Source: a virus. Taken from it: a DNA stretch of 32,637 nt. Shown piece after piece: positions 22,747 to 29,691 of this stretch. The position numbers and the translations under genes are program-made. Numbering within the stretch: the first letter of the stretch is position 1; every line of letters starts with the position of its first letter. Under the pieces are notes generated by a model that was given only the letters and a program-made list of their open reading frames with translations, searched no databases and was not told where the DNA came from. The stretch is from the IMG/VR virus record IMGVR_UViG_3300009184_000124, positions 1-32,637 of that record. One strand, 5' to 3'.

Positions 22747-23528
22747 GATTTTATAAATGATTTTACTTTACTCACAACATTTGATATATTAGAACTGCCT
22801 AAAGATTTTACTTGAGATTCTATATCATCAAATTGATCAGATAGTATATCTATTTGTCTATCTACTAATTCTTTTGATTTAGCTATCTCTTCAGGAGTTT
22901 TCTGTTTAGCCGGATCATTTCTAAATGTAGACTTAAACTCTCCGGATTTTAGTAAGGACTCAAAAAATTGCTTTAATTCTCCAGAATTATATGCTTGATT
23001 AAATCGTTCTACCATTTTTGCTTCGTCTGGAGTTAATCCTGTTTCCACAAGATAAAATTTATCTCCGAACATTTGCTTATATGTAGAAAGATTTTTATAT
23101 ACACTATTCCAGCTAGTTAATACTCCAACTGTTGGAACCTTTCTTTCCCTTTTAAAGTTGCGAAGAAAACTAACAATTGGACTAGTATATACCATGACCA
23201 TCATAGTATCGTAACCAGAATCTACTATATTCTGTATTTTACTTGGATTTGCTCCTGTAGTATCATAAAGGAAATTTTGCCCTTTATTTACAGTTTGTGG
23301 TAATTCTTGTTTATCTATATATGAAGAAGCTTTGCCTAGATTATTATACATAGGACTATCTTTATCCTCAATATATTTATCTGCATTTAATTCAATCCAA
23401 TTATTACTTTTAAGATCAGGTTTAATTTGTTTTACAAATGTAGATTTGCCTGCTCCAGCGCCACCAGCCATAATAATGGCTTTTTTTTGAGATTTTACCT
23501 CTTTTAATATATCTAGTAGTTTGATCAT
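22743..23528 (-). CDS. P-loop kinase (zeta-toxin / polynucleotide-kinase-like)
   Basis: A 261-residue protein. Walker A is GGAGAGKST (22-30). LNADKYIE (about 46-53) and FLYDTTGANPSKI (about 86-98) fit the Asp and substrate-binding segments of the zeta-toxin/AAA_33 kinase group, and RNFKRERKV (about 122-130) could be the Arg lid. The C-terminal 90 residues are helical and charged. It might phosphorylate a nucleotide, a polynucleotide 5' end or a UDP-sugar. The neighbours are a nucleotidyltransferase and a HAD phosphatase. The N-terminus MIKLLDILKEVKSQKK is leader-like. A RATATTTAT motif lies 7 nt before the start. Confidence 0.8.
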   Translation of the reverse strand: MIKLLDILKEVKSQKKAIIMAGGAGAGKSTFVKQIKPDLKSNNWIELNADKYIEDKDSPMYNNLGKASSYIDKQELPQTVNKGQNFLYDTTGANPSKIQNIVDSGYDTMMVMVYTSPIVSFLRNFKRERKVPTVGVLTSWNSVYKNLSTYKQMFGDKFYLVETGLTPDEAKMVERFNQAYNSGELKQFFESLLKSGEFKSTFRNDPAKQKTPEEIAKSKELVDRQIDILSDQFDDIESQVKSLGSSNISNVVSKVKSFIKS

Positions 23529-23535
23529 ACTACCT

Positions 23536-23544
23536 ATAAATATT
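23536..23544 (-). promoter_or_regulatory. RATATTTAT motif upstream of the kinase gene
   Basis: AATATTTAT on the minus strand, 7 nt before the ATG at 23528, overlapping the stop codon of the nuclease gene. It heads the kinase / nucleotidyltransferase / HAD group. Confidence 0.45.
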
Positions 23545-24337
23545 AATCAGAAAGTTTAACTGTGTTTGGAAGAGTAAGTAGTTCAATATCTTGTTCTGGA
23601 TGCATTATTTTATATGTTTCATATGTATGTAGGAACATTTGGAAGTACTCATCAACTGTTTTTTTACCTTCAATGATTTCCCAACCAGGACCTTGCATCT
23701 TTTTACCATATTTATCTGGACCTCTCTTTGTTGATTTTAACCAAATAATTCCATTATTGTCTACTTTTTGAAGATATTTCTCTTCATAAGCCTTTGTATA
23801 TGCTGACATTTGTAAATGATAACTTTCATGTATATTATTTGATGTTTTAATATCAAGAAGCCATTTTTTACCTTCAATATCTACTAAAAGATCTAGGGTT
23901 CCAGAATATTTGTGGGTATCTGAATACATAAATTCTTCTGAAAGTAATAGGGTTGGTTTATATCTACTCCAAAAATCAACAAATGCTAGTATCATTTTCC
24001 ATACATGAGTACTATAATTAACACGGCCATCAGATTCAATCCACCTAATACTTTCACCATTAAGATATTTTTCAATAGCAGTATGAACTTGAGTACCTTC
24101 ATCACCAGCACGCCTCATAATGATATCAGAATTATGTCCAACATCCTTAATCCAGGTTTCAAAAAAGTGTCCTTTAGGAAAATAACTTAAAATTGTAGTA
24201 ACAGAAGGATAAAATACTCCAGGAGATCTTTGATAATATCTAGAGTCGTGTAAAGTTATCTGTCTTAATTCAGGATCTGTCTCAACAATTCTTTTTAAAA
24301 AATTATCTTTATAGATATTTTTAGATTGTTCAATCAT
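23543..24337 (-). CDS. PD-(D/E)XK nuclease (RecB/Cas4-like exonuclease family)
   Basis: A 264-residue protein. The motifs in order are AGDEGTQVHTAIEKYL (77-92, His85), SEEFMYS (133-139), GTLDLLVDI (146-154, Asp149), LLDIKTS (160-166, the D-x-K), and HLQMSAYTKAY (174-184, the QxxxY motif). These are the full set of RecB-type nuclease residues. It probably degrades or processes DNA ends during phage replication or recombination. It overlaps the primase gene by 4 nt (ATGA), consistent with a replication group. No Cys cluster of the Cas4 iron-sulfur type is visible. Confidence 0.88.
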   Translation of the reverse strand: MIEQSKNIYKDNFLKRIVETDPELRQITLHDSRYYQRSPGVFYPSVTTILSYFPKGHFFETWIKDVGHNSDIIMRRAGDEGTQVHTAIEKYLNGESIRWIESDGRVNYSTHVWKMILAFVDFWSRYKPTLLLSEEFMYSDTHKYSGTLDLLVDIEGKKWLLDIKTSNNIHESYHLQMSAYTKAYEEKYLQKVDNNGIIWLKSTKRGPDKYGKKMQGPGWEIIEGKKTVDEYFQMFLHTYETYKIMHPEQDIELLTLPNTVKLSD

Positions 24338-25263
24338 AGTAGTTGGATTTTTTTAAGAAGTAGATCACTAAATGAAAGTGGCTTCGCTTTGTGTAGTAAC
24401 TTGGTCATATTATTAAAACCAAGATCTGAAGGATCTTTCCCCTCTAATTCTATTAAATAAACCTCTTTTCCAAGGTTCAAAAGATTTTGAGAATAATCAA
24501 GAGCTTCCTTCAAAGCATCTTTATCTAATGCTAAATATATAGTTTTTACTTCAGATTCTACTAATTTCATCATTAGTGATTTAGTAATAGTCTTACCAAA
24601 TAAAGGAATAGCGTTTCTTTTAATAGATATTGCATCAAAGATTCCTTCACAAAGAATAACAGGAACGGACCAATTAATAAAATACTCTAATCCAATTATT
24701 TCTGTCTTATTACATGTAGGAGCATCATATTTTCTACTAGGATCAGATTCAAATGATCTAGCAATAAAATAATTTAAGACTCCTGATTTATCATAAGATG
24801 GAACTATTATTCTGTTTCTATATCTTCCGGTCTTACAATACCCTATTCCATATTTTTTAATATCATTTTCTGTAATTCCTCTTTTCTTTATGTAAGATAA
24901 TGCATGTCTAGTCTCTAATGTTTTATCTGGATTAGATAAAGATATAAATTCTTCTGGTAAGGTTACTTTATCTGATTTTGTGGTATCAATCTTGGTATTA
25001 TCTCCTTTAAAATAGCTCTTCATTTCTAATAACCTGTCATTTGGAGCATCTATTTTTTTAAAAAGTGATACTGGTGTTTTACCTTTAGTAGGTGGATGGC
25101 ATGTCCAGCAATTATACTGTCCAGATTTGATATTAACAATAAGTTTAGGATTCTTATGTTTACAAACTGGGCAATAAAAAGCATAGTCCATGGTTGTTTT
25201 TGATCCTTTTCCTTTACCAAGGACAGATTCTAATAAACCTAAAACTAAAAGTTCATTCTCCAT
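24334..25263 (-). CDS. DNA primase with zinc ribbon and TOPRIM domain
   Basis: A 309-residue protein from the ATG at 25263. An upstream ATG at 25290 in the same frame would add nine hydrophobic residues and is less likely. The zinc ribbon is CPVC (31-34) and CWTC (52-55). The TOPRIM domain has ILCEGIFDAI (203-212, Glu207), ALDKDA (245-250, Asp247 and Asp249) and EGKDPSDLG (274-282), all expected residues of a DnaG-type or T4 gp61-type primase. It lays down RNA primers for the lagging strand. It is short for DnaG and lacks a separate helicase-binding domain, as phage primases often do. It is the first minus-strand gene after the divergent region and is coupled to the PD-(D/E)XK gene. Confidence 0.88.
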   Translation of the reverse strand: MENELLVLGLLESVLGKGKGSKTTMDYAFYCPVCKHKNPKLIVNIKSGQYNCWTCHPPTKGKTPVSLFKKIDAPNDRLLEMKSYFKGDNTKIDTTKSDKVTLPEEFISLSNPDKTLETRHALSYIKKRGITENDIKKYGIGYCKTGRYRNRIIVPSYDKSGVLNYFIARSFESDPSRKYDAPTCNKTEIIGLEYFINWSVPVILCEGIFDAISIKRNAIPLFGKTITKSLMMKLVESEVKTIYLALDKDALKEALDYSQNLLNLGKEVYLIELEGKDPSDLGFNNMTKLLHKAKPLSFSDLLLKKIQLL

Positions 25264-25297
25264 TATACTAATATAAGATAAAAAAACCATATAAAAA

Positions 25298-25306
25298 AAT
25301 ATTTAT
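25298..25306 (+). promoter_or_regulatory. RATATTTAT motif in the divergent region, plus orientation
   Basis: AATATTTAT on the plus strand, about 250 nt upstream of the first plus-strand ORF. The complementary strand reads a one-mismatch form toward the primase. It is the only copy not close to a start codon or the scaffold gap. Confidence 0.35.
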
Positions 25307-25467
25307 CAAAATAAATTTTTTTATTTCAATTATTTGTTGTATATTAGTTGTATTAATGCCATATACTTAGGTTCTATACCATAGCTTGGTTAAATTCCAT
25401 GAGTGAGTTTTAGAATAAGTAATAAATTGGCTACCAGGAGCTAAGACTAAGCATAATGCTTCAGGTA

Positions 25468-25475
25468 TATAAATA
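25468..25475 (+). promoter_or_regulatory. Exact T4-type late promoter box TATAAATA
   Basis: TATAAATA on the plus strand, about 80 nt before the 17-codon ORF and 142 nt before the first 56-residue gene. This equals the T4 late -10 consensus, but such AT-rich 8-mers occur by chance, so support is weak. Confidence 0.3.
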
Positions 25476-25503
25476 AAATTGATAAATAAGTTTTAAAATA
25501 ATA

Positions 25504-25534
25504 TCGGCAATATCCGACGGTTTAGTCCGCTAAA
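25504..25534 (+). other. Two adjacent small hairpins
   Basis: TCGG (25504-25507) pairs with CCGA (25514-25517), and TTTAG (25521-25525) pairs with CTAAA (25530-25534) around TCCG. They lie 23 nt before the 17-codon ORF. The high local GC in an AT-rich region suggests a folded leader RNA. Confidence 0.4.
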
Positions 25535-25556
25535 GGGTTTTAAATATAAACTATCA

Positions 25557-25610
25557 ATGAAAAACAAAGTCAATCCTACTCTAAATAAAGGCCTAATACC
25601 TTTAAACTAG
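25557..25610 (+). CDS. 17-residue mini-ORF (possible leader peptide)
   Basis: ATG 25557 to TAG 25610 encodes MKNKVNPTLNKGLIPLN. It lies downstream of the hairpins and ends 6 nt before the next start codon. Its last codons overlap a 6-bp hairpin (25586-25604), a layout like a translated leader or attenuator. It may equally be a chance ORF. Confidence 0.3.
   Translation: MKNKVNPTLNKGLIPLN
25586..25604 (+). other. Hairpin at the end of the mini-ORF
   Basis: TAAAGG (25586-25591) pairs with CCTTTA (25599-25604) around a 7-nt loop, with no T-run after it, so it is not an intrinsic terminator. It lies 12 nt before the next start codon and could occlude or set translation of that gene. Confidence 0.35.
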
Positions 25611-25616
25611 CCTATT

Positions 25617-25787
25617 ATGAAAATAGAAGATATAGAAATAGAAGGAAATAAATTAACAGAAGATCAATTACAAGCTTTATATATATATTTGTCTATGAAT
25701 TATGATTCTATGGAAGAAGACGAAAAAAAAGCATGGTATTTGATAATGGAAAAAATAGATAGTGAATTTAATGATATAGATACATGA
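25617..25787 (+). CDS. 56-residue acidic protein
   Basis: ATG 25617 to TGA 25787; the stop overlaps the ATG of the thioredoxin-like gene as ATGA, which supports it being real. The product is acidic with a helical pattern (TEDQLQALYIYLSMNYDSME then KKAWYLIMEKIDSEFND). No family is recognised. It is the first plus-strand gene, so it may be expressed early. Confidence 0.6.
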   Translation: MKIEDIEIEGNKLTEDQLQALYIYLSMNYDSMEEDEKKAWYLIMEKIDSEFNDIDT

Positions 25788-26107
25788 AAATACAATTGAT
25801 AACATTACAAGATTGCAGTAGATGCAATAAATTAAAAAAAGAGTTGTCCAATAATAATATTATCTATAAATTTACTAATTGTGAAGATAATCCTAATCAA
25901 TGTGATTCATTAGAAACTTTACTTGGTATCGAAGAATATCCTATGATACTAATAACAGATAAAGAAGATAGAATTCTAGAGATCTTATATATGGCTAATT
26001 CTTATGAAATGATTAGCAAATATAAAGATTTTGATGGTGGAGTAACAGGAATTCCTATGCACTCTATAGATAGTATGTTACATTATATAAAAAATAAATT
26101 AAATTAG
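25784..26107 (+). CDS. Thioredoxin/glutaredoxin-like protein
   Basis: A 107-residue protein. Cys11 and Cys14 (DCSRCNKL) form a CxxC redox pair after the first strand, and EYPMILI (51-57) supplies the cis-Pro53 expected in the thioredoxin fold. Size fits a glutaredoxin-like protein, possibly an electron donor for ribonucleotide reductase. The C-terminal part, residues about 72-107, is longer than glutaredoxin and contains FDGGVTGIPMHSIDS. It is coupled to the 56-residue gene by ATGA. Confidence 0.75.
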   Translation: MKIQLITLQDCSRCNKLKKELSNNNIIYKFTNCEDNPNQCDSLETLLGIEEYPMILITDKEDRILEILYMANSYEMISKYKDFDGGVTGIPMHSIDSMLHYIKNKLN

Positions 26108-26111
26108 CATT

Positions 26112-26291
26112 ATGAGAAATAAACAATTAATTTTAAAAAAGTTTTTTGAGATAGCAAATTTTATAAATGTTCAAAAAGCTATGCTTTCTGATAATAGACC
26201 TAGAGAAGAGTTTTCTGTTCAAATAGATAAAATAGAAACTAAACTAAAAGAAATAGAAGTTTTAATTAATACTGAGCAAGATTCATTTTAA
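26112..26291 (+). CDS. 59-residue helical protein
   Basis: ATG 26112 to TAA 26291, filling the gap between two genes with 4- and 9-nt spacers. The sequence (MRNKQLILKKFFEIANFINV, ending in KLKEIEVLINTEQDSF) looks like two helices with a likely coiled coil. No family is recognised. Placement and codon use support a real gene. Confidence 0.6.
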   Translation: MRNKQLILKKFFEIANFINVQKAMLSDNRPREEFSVQIDKIETKLKEIEVLINTEQDSF

Positions 26292-26300
26292 AAAATAGTT

Positions 26301-26942
26301 ATGAAACAATTACAACCTGAACAGATGTTAGAAAATCTGAATAAGTTCTATTCAATTATTACAAAATACATTAGTGATAGTAGAAAAGATAAACTTATTG
26401 ATTTTTATAAATCTATTGAAGAAACATTAGTTACTTCTCCTGCATCTACTAAATTAGATCATCATAATGCATTTGCTGGTGGATATATTGATCATGTTAT
26501 AAGAGTTGTTGAGGCTTCTTTAGTATTTGAAAAGGTATGGGATAGATTTGGCCAGAAAAAAGATTATAGTACAGAAGAATTAGTATTTTCAGCTATTAAT
26601 CATGATCTAGGCAAGCTAGGAACTAATGATGAACCTATGTATCTTCCTAATGATTCCCAGTGGCATATAGAAAAACAAGGAGCAATATATAAATACAATC
26701 CTAATATAACATACATGAGAGTTGCAGATAGGAGTTTATTCTATCTTCAAAAAGCAGGTGTTCCAGTAACTCAAAATGAGTATCTTGCTATTAAACTTCA
26801 TGACGGTTTATATGAGGAATCTAATAAAGCTTACTACATTACCTATAATAAAGATAATGAATTAAGATCTAATATTGCTTTTATTCTACATCAAGCAGAT
26901 TTGATGGCAAGTAAAGTAGAACTACAAATAAATAAAATATGA
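26301..26942 (+). CDS. HD-domain phosphohydrolase
   Basis: A 213-residue protein. HHNAFAGGYIDHVIRVV (54-70) supplies His65 and earlier His residues, SAINHDLGK (97-105) holds the HD pair (His101, Asp102), and KLHDGLYEES lies at about 165. This is the layout of metal-dependent HD hydrolases, including nucleotide and 3'-5' RNA-processing members such as YhaM-type exonucleases. The substrate cannot be told. The TGA stop overlaps the following ATG (ATGA). Confidence 0.8.
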   Translation: MKQLQPEQMLENLNKFYSIITKYISDSRKDKLIDFYKSIEETLVTSPASTKLDHHNAFAGGYIDHVIRVVEASLVFEKVWDRFGQKKDYSTEELVFSAINHDLGKLGTNDEPMYLPNDSQWHIEKQGAIYKYNPNITYMRVADRSLFYLQKAGVPVTQNEYLAIKLHDGLYEESNKAYYITYNKDNELRSNIAFILHQADLMASKVELQINKI

Positions 26943-27211
26943 CAACACTAATCTTTTCAATATCAATATGGATAGTATCCGTAATAGGATACATAATTTG
27001 GAATTTATTTCAAAAAAATAAAAAATTAGAAGCAATAGTTTTGAATCAGCAAACTTTTATTAATGGAATTAAAGAATCCATGAGAGATATTAATAAGGCG
27101 GCTGAGCAAATAGACTCTAAATTATGGGTTCAATCAGATCCTGAGTTTTTACTACTTATGGAAAATGTCAAAACTATGCAAACATCAATTAATCAATTTA
27201 TAGACTCTTAA
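26939..27211 (+). CDS. Small membrane-anchored coiled-coil protein
   Basis: A 90-residue protein with one N-terminal hydrophobic segment (about 3-23, TLIFSISIWIVSVIGYIIWNL) followed by basic residues and a charged helix. Topology would be N-out or signal-anchor. It follows the HD gene with 4-nt overlap and precedes the sigma factor by 1 nt. The function is unknown; a lysis or host-envelope role is possible. Confidence 0.6.
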   Translation: MTTLIFSISIWIVSVIGYIIWNLFQKNKKLEAIVLNQQTFINGIKESMRDINKAAEQIDSKLWVQSDPEFLLLMENVKTMQTSINQFIDS

Positions 27212-27212
27212 T

Positions 27213-27968
27213 ATGGAAGCAAAATTAGGAAATGAGGAAGAGATTTTACTGTTAACTAAAAAAGGAGAGCCTAGGAAAAGAAAACCAAAGGTAAAAAATA
27301 ATTATTTTACTTCTGAAACTGAGGAAGCTATTCTTAGATATAGAAAGAGTGGTTCTTTAGCGGAAAGAAACAAGATTTATAATCAAGATATCCATTATGG
27401 GTTTTATAAATTAGTAGAAAATATTATACATACATTTAAATTCTATTATACAGAGGTTGATAATATTGAGGATTTAAAATATGAGGTTATTTCTTTCCTT
27501 CTACAAAAATTAGACCTTTATGATCAGTCAAAAGGTAAGGCGTATTCTTATTTTGGAACTATCGCAAAGAGATATTTGATCATTTATAATCAAAAAAACT
27601 ATAAAAAACTAGTTTCAAAAGCCGAAATAGGAGAGCAAAATGACGATAATGCTCTTGTAAATAGTATTATTGTTAAAGAACCTGAACCGGAATTGGATAA
27701 ATTAGAGATTGTCGAGCTATTTATTAAATACGTAGACGATAATCTACTAGAACTTTTTGAAAAGAATGATGAACTTAAAATAGCCGATGCTATACTAGAA
27801 ATATTCAAAAAAAGAGAAAATATAGACATTTTTAATAAAAAAGCGGTCTTTATTTATGTAAAAGAGATGACAGACGCACAATCTAATACAATAACCAAAG
27901 TAATAAAGCGCCTAAAAACTATATATAAACGAATCCTTGACAACTATTTAGAAAATAATGATTACTAA
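27213..27968 (+). CDS. gp55: Late transcription sigma factor (gp55-like)
   Basis: T4 gp55 directs host RNA polymerase to late promoters. In this 251-residue protein, residues about 45-130 (SLAERNKIYNQDIHYGFYKL, EDLKYEVISFLLQKLDLYDQ, GKAYSYFGTIAKRYLI) resemble the sigma region 2 part of gp55. The segment with YDQSKGKAYSYFGTIAKR is the best match. T4 gp55 has 185 residues; the longer C-terminus (about 165-251) is helical, and no region 4 is recognised. A RATATTTAT motif begins at its stop codon. Its presence makes a dedicated late promoter motif in this genome likely. Confidence 0.8.
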   Translation: MEAKLGNEEEILLLTKKGEPRKRKPKVKNNYFTSETEEAILRYRKSGSLAERNKIYNQDIHYGFYKLVENIIHTFKFYYTEVDNIEDLKYEVISFLLQKLDLYDQSKGKAYSYFGTIAKRYLIIYNQKNYKKLVSKAEIGEQNDDNALVNSIIVKEPEPELDKLEIVELFIKYVDDNLLELFEKNDELKIADAILEIFKKRENIDIFNKKAVFIYVKEMTDAQSNTITKVIKRLKTIYKRILDNYLENNDY

Positions 27969-27976
27969 ATATTTAT
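27968..27976 (+). promoter_or_regulatory. RATATTTAT motif before the baseplate operon
   Basis: AATATTTAT on the plus strand, overlapping the last base of the gp55-like stop codon, 11 nt before ATG 27988. It heads the coupled run of baseplate genes. Confidence 0.5.
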
Positions 27977-27987
27977 TCTAAACCTTT

Positions 27988-28350
27988 ATGGAATTAGATA
28001 AAGTCATTTTCAAGGATAAAACCATTTCAGACCTCGTAGAAGAGGTTTATAACAAGCATAAAAATCAAGATAAAACACTACGAGATGAGATTTTGAGGCT
28101 AACAGACATGATTGAAACGCCTGGAGATGCTATTGTTATTGTCCCTCTATTGAAAGGATTCTTTGATTCTAGCCTAAAAAACGATGAAGTTCTAATGAAA
28201 CTACTAACAGTATTTCAAAAAGACTCTGCTGACTCTAAAAAAGAAGGCGCTGAAGATAATGGAGTCCTTACTGAAAAGGATATAGAACAGTTATTTAGTG
28301 AAGTTACAACATTAAAAGTTAAAGATCCTAAACAACTACCTAGCGCATAA
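27988..28350 (+). CDS. Baseplate-operon small protein, function unknown
   Basis: A 120-residue protein. The N-terminal half (MELDKVIFKDKTISDLVEEV then KNQDKTLRDEILRLTDMI) is helical, with AIVIVPLLKGFFDSSLKNDE at about 48-67. I recall similar proteins ahead of baseplate genes in T4-type marine phages, but have no name for them. The ATG of the next gene overlaps its stop as TAATG. Confidence 0.65.
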   Translation: MELDKVIFKDKTISDLVEEVYNKHKNQDKTLRDEILRLTDMIETPGDAIVIVPLLKGFFDSSLKNDEVLMKLLTVFQKDSADSKKEGAEDNGVLTEKDIEQLFSEVTTLKVKDPKQLPSA

Positions 28351-29252
28351 TGGGATACGTATTTGGAAATAAAACAGATTCTGATCTTTCAAAATTAGGA
28401 GGTCAATACTTTCAAATAGGTAGAGTTAAATCTATTGTTATGGGTCCTTATATAGGAAATAGCACTCTTCCTACTCCTGATTATAAAAATCCTAGTGATA
28501 TAGGTAAAATAAAATACGAAATATTATATTCAAGTTTATCTACTTCCAAATCAAATGAAGTATCAGAACCAGCTTGGCCTATATTTAGTTTTATAAAGCA
28601 ATATCCGGCAGTAAATGAAATAGTATTAATAGTAGCCGGACCTACTGATGGATTAAACGATAATTTTTCTAGACAAAAGTTTTTTTATTTTCCTCCCTAT
28701 GATATTTGGAATCATGTTAATCACTCTGCTTTTCCTAATATGTCCGAATATGCTAAATTTTTGAATAAATTTTCTAATCAACCTAACTATCAAGGATCGG
28801 CTGTTAAAGGACCTAAATTACCTTTAGGATATACTTTACAAGAAAAAGACAACGTAAGAAATTTACAACCTTTTGAAGGAGATACAATACTAGAATCTAG
28901 ATTTGGACAATCAATAAGATTTGGTAGTACAGTTCCAGTAATGAAAAAAAGTAATAATTGGTCTAATTCTGGAAATAATGGTGATCCTATAACTATTATT
29001 GTTAATGGTCAAGGACAAAATAAAACTTTAAGTAAATTTGATCCAATAGTAGAGGATATAAATAAAGATAAATCGTCAATATATTTAACAGCAGGACAAG
29101 AAATAAATATAGAAGACTTAACTTTATTTCCTCTTGCATCTTTTAGAACAAGTACGGGTGCTATAATACAAACTCCTATAGAATTAGTAAAACCACCTAT
29201 ATCAGACGAAATAGTTTCTGCACAATTCCAAGATGAAAACGCTAATAAATAA
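28350..29252 (+). CDS. Baseplate hub/spike protein (gp5-like OB-fold candidate)
   Basis: A 300-residue protein. The N-terminal part (YFQIGRVKSIVMGPYIG at about 20-36, KIKYEILYSS, EIVLIVAGPTDG at about 91-102) has a beta-rich pattern expected for the OB-fold domain of spike proteins. FEGDTILESRFGQSIRFGST (about 174-193) and GDPITIIVNGQ (about 212-222), followed by KSSIYLTAGQEI (about 240-251), are motifs I know from structural proteins of this lineage, where the C-terminal beta part is carried on a separate gene. The next gene looks like that C-terminal part. No lysozyme domain as in T4 gp5 is seen. The call rests on position and general pattern. Confidence 0.6.
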   Translation: MGYVFGNKTDSDLSKLGGQYFQIGRVKSIVMGPYIGNSTLPTPDYKNPSDIGKIKYEILYSSLSTSKSNEVSEPAWPIFSFIKQYPAVNEIVLIVAGPTDGLNDNFSRQKFFYFPPYDIWNHVNHSAFPNMSEYAKFLNKFSNQPNYQGSAVKGPKLPLGYTLQEKDNVRNLQPFEGDTILESRFGQSIRFGSTVPVMKKSNNWSNSGNNGDPITIIVNGQGQNKTLSKFDPIVEDINKDKSSIYLTAGQEINIEDLTLFPLASFRTSTGAIIQTPIELVKPPISDEIVSAQFQDENANK

Positions 29253-29689
29253 TGTTTAAACCAGAATTTCCATATAAAGGTAATCAAATTATAATATCAT
29301 CAGATAGAGTAACGCTGCATTCTAAAACTGATGCTATATTTTTATTTGGTAAACAAGCCGTTTCATTATCTTCTACAAAAACTATAAATCTTGATGCATT
29401 AGAAGGGGTTAAAATAGATTCTCCTAATATAGAATTAGGGCATGAAGCAAAAACATTAGGAGAACCTGTTGTATTAGGAAGAACACTAACTCAAGAATTA
29501 AAATCTTTATTAGATTCTATTATGCAGGCAGGTGCAGAATTAAAAAAGGCATCTTCTGAAAATGCTACTTTGGGAGCTACTATGCAAAGTATAGCTGGAG
29601 CAGGTAAACTATTATATAATGCTGCTGATACTTTAAAAAATAGATTAGTTGCGGATTCTATTTTGTCTAAAAATACTTTTACAAAATAA
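29252..29689 (+). CDS. Central spike beta-helix-like protein (gp5 C-terminal-like)
   Basis: A 145-residue protein. Residues about 10-85 (NQIIISSDRVTLHSKTDAIF then LFGKQAVSLSSTKTINLDAL, VKIDSPNIELGHEAK) show the short alternating strand repeat of a triple beta-helix, as in the spike. VVLGRTLTQELKSLLDSIM then closes the helix with a helical C-terminus. It is coupled by TAATG to the gp5-like gene and probably forms the spike shaft with it. It is much shorter than full T4 gp5. Confidence 0.6.
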   Translation: MFKPEFPYKGNQIIISSDRVTLHSKTDAIFLFGKQAVSLSSTKTINLDALEGVKIDSPNIELGHEAKTLGEPVVLGRTLTQELKSLLDSIMQAGAELKKASSENATLGATMQSIAGAGKLLYNAADTLKNRLVADSILSKNTFTK

Positions 29690-29691
29690 CA

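Larger units (their letters stand above)
25264..25616. promoter_or_regulatory. Divergent intergenic control region (non-coding part 25264-25556)
   Basis: This is the only long gene-poor stretch in the window. It separates the minus-strand and plus-strand arms. It contains a plus-oriented RATATTTAT motif, an exact T4-type TATAAATA, three small hairpins and a 17-codon ORF. AAGCA (25449-25453) and TGCTT (25457-25461) form an additional short stem. I see no tRNA and no clear host-type promoter. A bidirectional promoter region with a structured plus-strand leader RNA is the likeliest reading. Confidence 0.55.

Noticed and set aside
25307-25329. Host-type promoter for the primase (TTG and TATTTTG on minus strand)
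   Set aside because: The spacer is only 13 nt and the -7 box is one base short of TAnnTTTG; in this AT-rich sequence that is not convincing.
25371-25381. GGTTCTATACC, resembling a tRNA T-loop box
   Set aside because: The stem does not pair properly, and no acceptor, D or anticodon arm can be built from the AT-rich surroundings on either strand.
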